A DNA stretch of 64,000 bases from an uncultured Oscillospiraceae bacterium. Lineage in GTDB: Bacteria; Bacillota; Clostridia; Oscillospirales; Acutalibacteraceae. The position numbers and the translations under genes are program-made. Within the stretch, counting starts at the first letter, position 1. Each line of letters opens with the position of its first letter. The notes under the pieces are model-generated. The model did no database searches. It was not told the origin of the DNA and saw only the letters and a list, made by a program, of their open reading frames with translations. The stretch spans positions 180,923 to 244,922 of the forward strand of contig URZE01000002.1 of the NCBI GenBank assembly GCA_900552265.1, given 5' to 3'. Of this stretch, positions 36,824 to 43,890 are shown piece by piece.

Positions 36824-37189
36824 ATGGAAATTAAAAGAGGAGATATTTTTTATGCTGATTTAAGCCCTGTTGTGGGTTCTGAGCAGGGAGGAATACGACC
36901 TGTTTTGATAGTACAAAATGATGTTGGAAATAAACATAGTCCTACTGTTATAGCGGCTGCAATAACGAGTCAGGAAACAAAAAATTCTTTACCTACACAT
37001 ATCAATATATCTGCAGGAGTTAGTGGACTTGCAAAAGATTCCGTTGTACTTTTGGAGCAAGTAAGGACTCTTGATAAAAAGCGTCTTAAGGAAAAACGTG
37101 GTACAGCCGGAGCCCGTGATATGAATCAAGTAAATCGTGCGTTATCAGTGAGCTTTGGTTTACCTGTAAATAATGGCTCTACATATTAA
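36824..37189 (+). CDS. mazF: MazF/PemK-type endoribonuclease
   Basis: 121 residues. RGDIFYADLSPVVGSEQGG, RPVLIVQND, and LLEQVRTLDKKRL are the MazF/NdoA blocks; the catalytic Arg and Thr/Ser positions look intact. MazF toxins cut mRNA at short sites. No MazE/EndoAI-like antitoxin gene lies upstream, where there is only the rplI terminator and 74 bases. It is therefore either an orphan or regulated by an antitoxin elsewhere. TGGAGAGTGAATC provides the ribosome site. Confidence 0.92.
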   Translation: MEIKRGDIFYADLSPVVGSEQGGIRPVLIVQNDVGNKHSPTVIAAAITSQETKNSLPTHINISAGVSGLAKDSVVLLEQVRTLDKKRLKEKRGTAGARDMNQVNRALSVSFGLPVNNGSTY

Positions 37190-37298
37190 AAGCTGTTATT
37201 TAGGGTATAATATTTTAATTTTACTCATAAAACAACATAAAATAACAATAGTCGAACAATTATTTAGTAAAAAATTAATAGCGAACGATAATGAAACC

Positions 37299-37307
37299 TG
37301 TTATAAT
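37299..37307 (+). promoter_or_regulatory. Extended -10 promoter upstream of the injection-system cluster
   Basis: TGTTATAAT, a TGn-extended -10, with a poor -35 (TAGCGA at 37279). The 307-bp gap 37190-37496 also holds a seven-pair hairpin (ATTACAA/TTGTAAT, 37324-37344) followed by a T run at 37352. That hairpin could attenuate transcription. I see no gene in the gap. Confidence 0.45.
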
Positions 37308-37496
37308 AGCAATATATATTATAATTACAACAAAAAATTGTAATATAAGAGTTTTTTGTGGTTAAATTATTATTCACTGTGATTTAATTAATAAAATTTG
37401 CGAAGTTATTAATTTAATTGAGTGAATTTTAAGAAAGGAGATGAGGCACTCTAAAGTCGGACGTTGTGGGTGCTGTTTTAAGAGGAGCTGGTTTTG

Positions 37497-38462
37497 GTGA
37501 AAAAATACGCAGACAGAAAGAGCAAAACATCGTCGAAAGCGAAGTACAGAAAAGAAAACACACTCGACTATTATATTTCTAAAATTCCTGCAGGGGTTAA
37601 TAACTCCAATTGGTGGAATGAAGATGAGGATAATGATTTTAGTGATGCAGAGCATTCTAAAAAGTATCAATTTTTAAAAAAGGATATAAAAGCATCTTCA
37701 ATTGTTCCTGCGAATGTCGAATTTCGACGAGACATACCAAATAATATGGGATTTTTTGAAACAAAATTCGGAACAATCTCGGTAGGATATAAGAAATATA
37801 AAAAATATACACCGATAGCTTTTTCTATTGTACCTGAATCAGTGAAAGAACGAAGCGGCATACCTGAGAAAAAAATTGATGGTCCCAATACTTATTTCGG
37901 AGGACCGACTTACGGAAAAGGTAAGAAATTTAAAGCAAGTCAGTTAACTTTTAAGTTTGACCCCGGAGATAGAGAGAACATTAAGAAACTTGAAGACGAT
38001 AATGATGGTATAAAAGACGAAGAAGAAAAACTTCTTTATCAAGATGAAAATGAAGATGAAACAATAGAGTCGTTGCGAGAAGTGCGTAACGAAAATGGCC
38101 GTAAAAGGCTTGATATTGATAAAGAAATAAAAAAGATGAAGGATATAAAAGAGGAAAAAAACGAAGATAATCTGGATTTTCTAAAAGAAATCGACAATTT
38201 TGTAAAAAAGTTAGAAAAAAATAAGTTAAAGAAGTATGTGGATGCAGATGATGCTGTTACCAGACGTAGAAGAATTGTCGAGCTTTCCGGTGATCCCGAT
38301 ATTCATGATTTGGATGTTACAGAACTGAGGGAATTGCTGAAAAGAATATTGAAAAAAAGAGTACAAAAAAGAGTGCCGGATGAATTTTCGTATATTGATT
38401 TGGAGTCGTTAAGTAAAGAGCAGTTGGAAAAGATGATAAATACTCTTATGATGAACCCTTGA
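37497..38462 (+). CDS. Unrecognised hydrophilic protein at the head of the injection-system cluster
   Basis: 321 residues from GTG 37497, nine bases after GGAG; a TTG one codon earlier is possible. No family recognised. The N-terminal 25 residues are very basic (VKKYADRKSKTSSKAKYRK). The middle (about 55-160) is beta-like and Pro/Gly-rich (IVPANVEFRRDIPNNMGFFE, FGGPTYGKGKKFKASQ). The C-terminal half is charged helix, probably coiled coil. No signal peptide and no membrane segment. A weak hairpin (TAGGG/CCCTA, 38494-38510) separates it from the sheath gene. It could be a cargo, an assembly factor or a regulator; nothing in the sequence decides. Confidence 0.6.
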   Translation: MKKYADRKSKTSSKAKYRKENTLDYYISKIPAGVNNSNWWNEDEDNDFSDAEHSKKYQFLKKDIKASSIVPANVEFRRDIPNNMGFFETKFGTISVGYKKYKKYTPIAFSIVPESVKERSGIPEKKIDGPNTYFGGPTYGKGKKFKASQLTFKFDPGDRENIKKLEDDNDGIKDEEEKLLYQDENEDETIESLREVRNENGRKRLDIDKEIKKMKDIKEEKNEDNLDFLKEIDNFVKKLEKNKLKKYVDADDAVTRRRRIVELSGDPDIHDLDVTELRELLKRILKKRVQKRVPDEFSYIDLESLSKEQLEKMINTLMMNP

Positions 38463-38627
38463 GGCAATTTATTAAATTAGGTTAACAATAGATTAGGGCT
38501 CATTTCCCTATTTTATATGTTAAATAAATGGGAGAATTCCCGTTATCGTTTTATGGAATATTTGTGTAATGAGGAATAAATTCAGATATTCTGTAAAATG
38601 AAGTAAAATTTATATTTTTTGTTGTGG

Positions 38628-38674
38628 AAAGGAGTTGAAAGGTTCTTGCTAATTATTAGTAGGGAACCGAGATG
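38628..38674 (+). promoter_or_regulatory. Hairpin-bridged ribosome binding site of the sheath gene
   Basis: A strong AAAGGAG (38628-38634) is 37 nt from ATG 38672, too far to act directly. Between them GGTTC TT...CTAA folds onto TTAG...GGGAACC (38641-38668). If this hairpin forms, only nine bases remain between Shine-Dalgarno and ATG, the optimum. The second in-frame ATG (38678) would be at 15. This supports ATG 38672 as the start. Confidence 0.55.
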
Positions 38675-40399
38675 ATTATGGCAGAGTATTTATCTCCGGG
38701 AGTCTATGTAGAGGAATTTGACAGTGGTCCTACTCCTATGCAGGGAGTGGGAACAAGCACAGCAGGTTTTATTGGTGTTGCAGAAAAAGGTCCGGTATCG
38801 GGTTCACCTGTTTTGGTAACAGGTCCTGCGGATTTTGCGAGAAAATTTGGCGGTTACTTGCATGAAAATGAATTTGGTGATTACAGATTTTTAGCACATG
38901 CAGTAAATCACTTTTTTGTTAACGGAGGTTCCAGGGCATTTGTTATGCGTGTTGCCCCTCCGGATGCAACGGTAGCAAAAGCTTCGTGTAATGAGGGAAA
39001 AGAAGGCATTATCGATATCGAAGCCAAAGATGTGGGTGCTTGGGGAAACTCAGTAATGCTGACATTTTCGGTTGCCGATGGAAGCAAGAGCCAAATACTC
39101 GAAGATTTAGGTAACGGAAAATATCGTTTGAAAAACGTTGCCGGGTTTGCGGTAGGTGATGTAGTAGCTCTTACCGGAACCGATAAAGAGCAATTCGGTA
39201 TAGTAAACAACGTTACCGGAAATTTTGTAACATTTGATAAACCTTTCGAAGGTGACGTGGTTGATGATTCGCTTTTACCGAAAATAAATCTCAATACATG
39301 CGAAATGGATGTTGTTGTTGAGTTTGACGGAGAAGTCGAGAAGTACAAGGGAGTAACATTTAACGTTGCATCACCCTCATTTATCGAAAAATTGATGGCA
39401 AAATCCGAAATAGTAACTTTAAAGGCAAAAGCTTCCGAAAGTGCAGTAGCACCGATGGATGTTGTAAGACAGGTATTTGGTGGAGAAGGAGATGAAATTA
39501 AAATATCTCTTTCCGGAGGAGCAACCGGAACAGCTGCAACTCTTACAGATGCAGATTTTATCGGAAAAGATGAAGGACCTGGTTCAAGAACAGGTATACA
39601 AGCGTTTTTGGATAATACGGATGTAAGTATTATGGGTATTCCGGGTATTACCAGTCCAAACGTTCAACTTTCTCTGGTAGCTCATTGTGAGAAACTTGCA
39701 AGTAGATTTGCAGTTTTGGATATGCCTATGACGTCCAAAACAGTTGCGGATTTAATGCAACATAGGGACATAGTAGATAGTGATTATTGTGCTATGTATC
39801 ATCCGTGGCTTCAAGTGTTTGACCCGCTCGACAAGAAGGACACTTTTATACCTCCTTCAGGTTCAGTAATGGGTATATATGCAAGAAGTGACAATCAAAG
39901 AGGTGTTCATAAAGCTCCGGCAAACGAAGTTGTGGCAAATTGTACAGGACTTTTTGTCAACTACAATGTCGCTGAGCAGGATCTATTAAATCCAAAAGGT
40001 GTAAACCTTATAAGAAAATTCCCAGGAGCCGGAATAAGAATTTGGGGTGCCAGAACAGCTTCTTCCAAGCCACTGTGGAAATATGTAAACGTAAGACGTC
40101 TCTTTATTTACTTGGAAGAATCCATAAAGGCAAACACCAATTGGGTTGTATTTGAGCCTAACGACGCAGGTTTGTGGGCGAGAGTAAAAAGAACAATAGA
40201 AATTTTCTTAGAGGGAGTATGGAGAACAGGAGCTCTTGTAGGGGGTTCTCCCGAAGATGCATTCTTTGTTGATATCGGTCCCAATACGATGACTAAAGAT
40301 GATATCGATAATGGAAGATTGATTTGTGTTATCGGTGTGGCACCGGTTAAACCGGCAGAGTTTGTAATCTTTAGAATTACTCAAAAAACAGGAGAATAA
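38672..40399 (+). CDS. Contractile injection system sheath protein
   Basis: 575 residues. It forms the outer contractile tube. The N-terminus has the universal AEYLSPGVYVEEFDSGPTPM and STAGFIGVAEKGP; the core has AVNHFFVNGGSRAFVMRVA. The C-terminal domain has GVNLIRKFPGAGIRIWGART, NWVVFEPNDAGLWARVKRTI, FLEGVWRTGALVGGSP and GVAPVKPAEFVIFRI, all diagnostic for T4 gp18/Afp-type sheaths. A variable surface insert of about 200 residues (about 110-310) lies between. One sheath gene is present, whereas Afp and PVC have three. It has its own unusual ribosome site and is followed 34 bases later by the tube gene. Confidence 0.96.
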   Translation: MIMAEYLSPGVYVEEFDSGPTPMQGVGTSTAGFIGVAEKGPVSGSPVLVTGPADFARKFGGYLHENEFGDYRFLAHAVNHFFVNGGSRAFVMRVAPPDATVAKASCNEGKEGIIDIEAKDVGAWGNSVMLTFSVADGSKSQILEDLGNGKYRLKNVAGFAVGDVVALTGTDKEQFGIVNNVTGNFVTFDKPFEGDVVDDSLLPKINLNTCEMDVVVEFDGEVEKYKGVTFNVASPSFIEKLMAKSEIVTLKAKASESAVAPMDVVRQVFGGEGDEIKISLSGGATGTAATLTDADFIGKDEGPGSRTGIQAFLDNTDVSIMGIPGITSPNVQLSLVAHCEKLASRFAVLDMPMTSKTVADLMQHRDIVDSDYCAMYHPWLQVFDPLDKKDTFIPPSGSVMGIYARSDNQRGVHKAPANEVVANCTGLFVNYNVAEQDLLNPKGVNLIRKFPGAGIRIWGARTASSKPLWKYVNVRRLFIYLEESIKANTNWVVFEPNDAGLWARVKRTIEIFLEGVWRTGALVGGSPEDAFFVDIGPNTMTKDDIDNGRLICVIGVAPVKPAEFVIFRITQKTGE

Positions 40400-40433
40400 T
40401 TATAAAATTAAACAGGAAGGAGAATGATTTTAA

Positions 40434-40955
40434 ATGGCTGAGGGAAATGCAACTTCAGGACTTCAAGAAATGGGTGTAGGAGTACTTTCCACACGTTCTT
40501 CAGCAGCTAACGGGTTGTCTGCACCTATAAGAGGATATAGATTTACGGCGGCTTTTGAAGGTTTAGCGGTTACGTCTTTTAAGAGTGTAGAAGGATTTTC
40601 AACTACTGTCGATGAAAGCACTTACAGGGAAGGTGGATTTGGGTATCTCACCGCCCGTAAATTGCCGGGCCTTGTAAGTTATAACGACATTACGCTTACT
40701 AAAGGTCTTTACAGTGATCCAGTTTTGTATAATTTTTTTAATGGTTATTTGGAAGGACAGAATTTTACACCTGTCAATGCTGTTATTACTGTTTATAATA
40801 ATGCAGGAGTCGCTACCGCAAGTTGGACAGTAATTAACGCCTGGCCGAAAGAGTACAGTTCGGACTCTCTTGATGCAGAGAATTCAAGTGTTCTTATTGA
40901 AACTCTGGTTCTTGCTCACGAAGGAATTAAGAGAGACATATCAGTTTCTGCATAA
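40434..40955 (+). CDS. Inner tube protein (T4 gp19/Afp1-like)
   Basis: 173 residues. Forms the rigid inner tube pushed out on contraction. Family blocks are APIRGYRFTAAFEGLAVTSF, KSVEGFSTTVDESTYREGG, LPGLVSYNDITLTKGLY and ASWTVINAWPKEYSSDSLDA. A strong AGGAAGGAG precedes the ATG. A very stable hairpin follows the gene, separating it from the low-abundance chaperone gene. Confidence 0.95.
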   Translation: MAEGNATSGLQEMGVGVLSTRSSAANGLSAPIRGYRFTAAFEGLAVTSFKSVEGFSTTVDESTYREGGFGYLTARKLPGLVSYNDITLTKGLYSDPVLYNFFNGYLEGQNFTPVNAVITVYNNAGVATASWTVINAWPKEYSSDSLDAENSSVLIETLVLAHEGIKRDISVSA

Positions 40956-40998
40956 ATGTAGTCTAAAAAATCAGCGAATTAAACTGAAATATTATCTT

Positions 40999-41041
40999 AT
41001 ACCTTCTCTCCTTGCATGTGAATTTGTGAGGAGAGGGGTAT
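40999..41041 (+). promoter_or_regulatory. Stable intercistronic hairpin after the tube gene
   Basis: ATACCTTCTCTCCT pairs with AGGAGAGGGGTAT (13 pairs, one bulge). There is no T run after it, so it is more likely an mRNA-stability or processing hairpin than a terminator. It lies between the abundant sheath and tube products and the chaperone gene. Confidence 0.6.
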
Positions 41042-41068
41042 CTAAAATTAAAGAAAGAGTGATTTTTG

Positions 41069-41443
41069 ATGTCAGTACCCTTTGAAACTCAGGTAGAATT
41101 TGAACTCCCAAGAGGATACGTAGATAAAAACGGAGAAGTGCATAAACATGGTGTTATGAGGCTTGCTAATGCAGCTGATGAGATTGTTCCGCTCAACGAT
41201 CCAAGAGTCAAAATGAATCCGGGATATCTCAGTATCCTTTTACTTGAAAGAGTTATAATCTCGCTCGGAACTTTAAAGAGAGTGGACGCTCACGTAATTG
41301 AGAGCTTATTTACGGCCGATATGGCGTATTTACAGGATTTGTATCAAAAAATAAATTCTGTTGAACCACCTGAAGTTACGATTATCTGTCCTAAATGTGC
41401 TCATGAGTTCAGGTACGAACTGCCTTTTTTCGGGGAAGCCTAA
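41069..41443 (+). CDS. Tail assembly chaperone, zero-frame product (Mu gp41/phage G-like)
   Basis: 124 residues from ATG 41069. Family pattern: QVEFELPRGYVDKNGEVHKH, MRLANAADEIVPLNDPRV, LLLERVIISLGTLKRVDAHV, and a C-terminal zinc-finger-like CPKCAHEF. Proteins of this kind accompany the tube gene in extracellular injection systems and contractile phages and are thought to chaperone tube or tape-measure assembly. The gene ends at TAA 41443, but a conserved downstream reading frame without any start codon continues in the -1 frame. The gene therefore probably encodes two products, this one and a longer frameshift fusion. Confidence 0.85.
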   Translation: MSVPFETQVEFELPRGYVDKNGEVHKHGVMRLANAADEIVPLNDPRVKMNPGYLSILLLERVIISLGTLKRVDAHVIESLFTADMAYLQDLYQKINSVEPPEVTIICPKCAHEFRYELPFFGEA

Positions 41444-41491
41444 AAAGTTATCCGAGTAAAATTTTATATGAAGAGATAGCTTTTTTGGCTT
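41425..41491 (+). promoter_or_regulatory. Programmed -1 ribosomal frameshift signal
   Basis: Slippery heptamer T TTT TTC (41425-41431) lies in frame with the chaperone gene. Four bases later a stem begins: 41436-41452 pairs with 41475-41491 at 16 of 17 positions, including one G-T wobble, with one T-T mismatch and a 22-nt loop. Heptamer, short spacer and long stem are the three parts of a classical -1 signal. Shifting here opens the frame that runs to 41637. Confidence 0.8.
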
Positions 41492-41637
41492 ATTACTTTC
41501 ATTGGTCTCGACAAGAAATTATGCTTTTACCTCACAGAGAAAGAGTAAGATTTTGCGAAGAGGCATCAAAAATAAACAAAAAAATGAATGAAGAATCAGG
41601 TAAAAAAAGGAAAAATATATTCGATATAAATACTTAG
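41431..41637 (+). CDS. Frame -1 extension of the tail assembly chaperone (DUF6760-like domain)
   Basis: 68 codons in the -1 frame relative to the chaperone gene. They read RGSLKSYPSKILYEEIAFLA, then YYFHWSRQEIMLLPHRERVR and a charged end. The YP..ILYEE..F.AYYFHW and LPHRER pattern matches the short DUF6760-like family (from memory) that usually follows the chaperone gene in extracellular injection systems. No ATG, GTG or TTG precedes the conserved part; the only TTG (41485) lies inside it, and no ribosome site is present. Expression by -1 frameshifting, giving a fusion of about 189 residues (41069-41637), explains both the missing start and the slippery stem-loop. Confidence 0.78.
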   Translation, partial: RGSLKSYPSKILYEEIAFLAYYFHWSRQEIMLLPHRERVRFCEEASKINKKMNEESGKKRKNIFDINT

Positions 41638-41666
41638 TTATACGGTTAAACTTGTGAGGTGAAAAA

Positions 41667-42860
41667 ATGCCTATTGTAAACAATTATTATCCCGGAAATG
41701 ATCCCAGACCAGGAGGTGGTCGTCTCGGAGAAAGACGTGGAGGAACACGTCCTACCAGTGGAAGAAAACCGGTAAAAAGTGGGCCTATGTTTGAGCATAG
41801 ACTTTTAACTAATGGGCTTTTCGGTTTAAAAAAAGAACGTTTGCCGATTGTAAAAGTGTCCTCAATGGATTACCTTACACAAGGATTTAACTTTATTGTT
41901 ACGCTTAATCAGTACATGTTTGGATTTAAAAGTGTTTCGGGCATTTCTATAGAAAGAGAAGTCGAATATATTCATGAAGGCGGAGTGAACGATCATCAGC
42001 TTATGGTTGGAGCTCCGCAGGGTTCGGGAGGATACAAGCTGGATTTTGAGCGTGGTTTGATGATACGTACAGCTTCCTCTCCCGTGAGTTTTGCCAAGGC
42101 TGCGGCAACTGCCAATATTTCAAATAATATTGCACGAAAGAGCGCTTTGATAGCACTTAGTTCTTTAAGTCCTCAAGAAGCTTTGGAAAAAGGACCGGCT
42201 ATCGGTTTAATACAAGTTTATAATAGGCAAAATAAGCTTACAGCAATGTATTCTTTCCTATCTTTGGGAATGACAAGCTGGAGTATAGATAACCTTGATG
42301 CTGAACGAGGAGATATTTTAATAGAATCTATTTCTATTGTTCATACAGGTTTGACTCGTGTGCCGCTGGGAGCTGGAAATATTGCTGTGTTGGCGAAAGA
42401 TTTGGATTCGGATGCACAATCTCAGCAAAAAGCAAAGTTTATTGAAGAATTAAAGGAACGTAGAGATAGAGAAAATAAACAAAGAGAAAAAGCGTATGAA
42501 GAATCTATTGAAAAATTGAGAGATCAATTAAAAAAGGAAAGGGAAGAACAAAAAGGAAAATTAGAGGAAGAAGAAAAAAAGAATAATGAATTAGCTATAC
42601 AATTTGCAAAAGAAGAAAAATTGAAGGATGATAAGAAAAATAAAGAAGCGGAAGAAGCTCGTGAGGAAGAAAGGATAGAAGCAGAACGAAAAACTGCTCA
42701 AGAACTGGATGCCGAATTAAGAAATGTGATGAAAAATTCAAAAGAAAATAAAGAAGCGGAAGAAAAAGAGAATAATGAATCTGCCGTGAATTATGCTAAG
42801 GAAGAAAAACTAAAGGAGGATAAGAAAAACAAAGAAGCAGAAGAGGCTCGTGAAGAATAA
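41667..42860 (+). CDS. Second tube-type protein with repeated coiled-coil tail, C-terminus truncated
   Basis: 397 residues. About 45-245 is a T4 gp19-like tube/tube-initiator fold (Afp5-like): FNFIVTLNQYMFGFKSVSGI, MIRTASSP, MYSFLSLGMTSWSIDNLDAE and SISIVHTGLTRVPLG. The N-terminal 40 residues are a Gly/Arg-rich linker. From about 255 on it is an uninterrupted Lys/Glu coiled coil holding two copies of a unit ending KEEKLK-DKKNKEAEEAREE. At 42858 a TAA ends the frame in the third unit. The -1 frame continues the repeat for another 26 codons to 42937. The tail therefore looks recently truncated by loss of one base. The tube-adaptor role comes from the family; a coiled-coil tail of this length is unusual. 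Confidence 0.85.
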   Translation: MPIVNNYYPGNDPRPGGGRLGERRGGTRPTSGRKPVKSGPMFEHRLLTNGLFGLKKERLPIVKVSSMDYLTQGFNFIVTLNQYMFGFKSVSGISIEREVEYIHEGGVNDHQLMVGAPQGSGGYKLDFERGLMIRTASSPVSFAKAAATANISNNIARKSALIALSSLSPQEALEKGPAIGLIQVYNRQNKLTAMYSFLSLGMTSWSIDNLDAERGDILIESISIVHTGLTRVPLGAGNIAVLAKDLDSDAQSQQKAKFIEELKERRDRENKQREKAYEESIEKLRDQLKKEREEQKGKLEEEEKKNNELAIQFAKEEKLKDDKKNKEAEEAREEERIEAERKTAQELDAELRNVMKNSKENKEAEEKENNESAVNYAKEEKLKEDKKNKEAEEAREE

Positions 42861-42937
42861 AACATGAACGAAGATCTGTTGAAGAGCTGAATGCAGAGTC
42901 AAGAGACATGATGAAAAACTCAAAGGGAAATAAATAA
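42860..42937 (+). pseudogene. Out-of-frame remnant of the coiled-coil tail
   Basis: In the frame starting at 42860 the codons read KHERRSVEELNAESRDMMKN, then SKGNK and TAA. This parallels the in-frame segment with AERKTAQELDAELRNVMKNS KENK at about 42676-42756. One deleted base near 42858 separates it from the upstream gene. No slippery heptamer is present, so recoding is unlikely. The 234 bases that follow (42938-43171) hold nothing I can support. Confidence 0.6.
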
Positions 42938-43171
42938 GAACAAATCAGTTGTGTAAATTACAATATAGAGTAAAAACATAAATTGGCTAATAAAATCACA
43001 GTGAGATAGTGTACGAGTAAAGAGTAAATAAAAGTTAAAGTGAAAAATGATATTTGAACTATATAAAGAATTCTTTGAGATATTAAATGAAAACACGGAT
43101 TACATTTAAATACCGTTCAAAATGGAATGATTTTTGCTTTTTGCTTATTTTTAAGAGGGTGAATTTATTCA

Positions 43172-43855
43172 ATGCAAGAAAGTAGAATTGAAGAACTCAA
43201 ACGACTTATCCAGGAATCTAATGAAAGAATTAAGCGACACAAACAAAGAATAAAAGAAATTGATTCGGAAATGAGTTTGGTTAATCAAAAAATAGCTGAA
43301 GAAAAAATTAATAAATTTAAGAAAAATCCCCCTAAAATCCTTACTAAATTTCAAATGGAGTTGCTTCAGAGAGAACGTGAGAAGGATTTAAAAGAAAAAA
43401 GAGAGCAGGAAATAAAAAATATAGAATCAAGTACAAAAGAAGCTTTTGAAACAGCAAAAGAGATACGAAACAGAGCAAAATTTTTAAGTTCGGAAGAAAT
43501 AAATAACGCCGAGTGCGAGGCTTTGAAAATTGAAATTAAAGCACTTGAAAAAGAACTGAATATAAGGGAACTTATATATGAAGAAGCATCGGAAAATTCC
43601 GAGGATGCTCTTGCTCAGAAGATTTCAGACGAATTTCGATTTATACAAGCAAAAAAAAAGTGGGATACTCAAAGATGCAAATCATTAAATGATAGTGATT
43701 TAACGGCGAAATTACGCCAAGAATTTGTTTCATGTCAAAGTGTTAAAAATCGTTCAACGGAACGATACATTAAGTGTGCTAATAATTTGCGAGAAGCTGA
43801 ATCCAAGCTTTTTAAAACTCGAAAAAAACTCAATAATTATATAAAAACAAATTAA
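43172..43855 (+). CDS. Coiled-coil protein of the injection-system cluster
   Basis: 227 residues, almost entirely charged alpha-helix (EELKRLIQESNERIKRHKQR opens it). No signal peptide or membrane segment. AGAGGGTGAATTTATTC precedes the ATG. No family recognised. It lies between the second tube protein and an 802-residue helical protein, where other injection systems place adaptor or tape-measure genes. The strong Lys/Glu/Arg bias could allow a long rod. Structural part or assembly factor are both possible. Confidence 0.65.
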   Translation: MQESRIEELKRLIQESNERIKRHKQRIKEIDSEMSLVNQKIAEEKINKFKKNPPKILTKFQMELLQREREKDLKEKREQEIKNIESSTKEAFETAKEIRNRAKFLSSEEINNAECEALKIEIKALEKELNIRELIYEEASENSEDALAQKISDEFRFIQAKKKWDTQRCKSLNDSDLTAKLRQEFVSCQSVKNRSTERYIKCANNLREAESKLFKTRKKLNNYIKTN

Positions 43856-43890
43856 TTTTTAATGAATAAAAAATTTTAGGCGGTGAGTAA

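Noticed and set aside
37441..37500. Cysteine-rich 19-codon frame (MRHSKVGRCGCCFKRSWFW) overlapping the start of gene 37497
   Set aside because: GGAG touches the ATG with no spacer, so initiation there is unlikely. Kept only as a curiosity.
42858..42937. Programmed frameshift joining the truncated coiled-coil tail
   Set aside because: No slippery heptamer or stem is present at the junction; a one-base deletion explains it better.
43049..43108. 20-codon frame between the second tube protein and the coiled-coil gene
   Set aside because: No ribosome site and no recognisable content.
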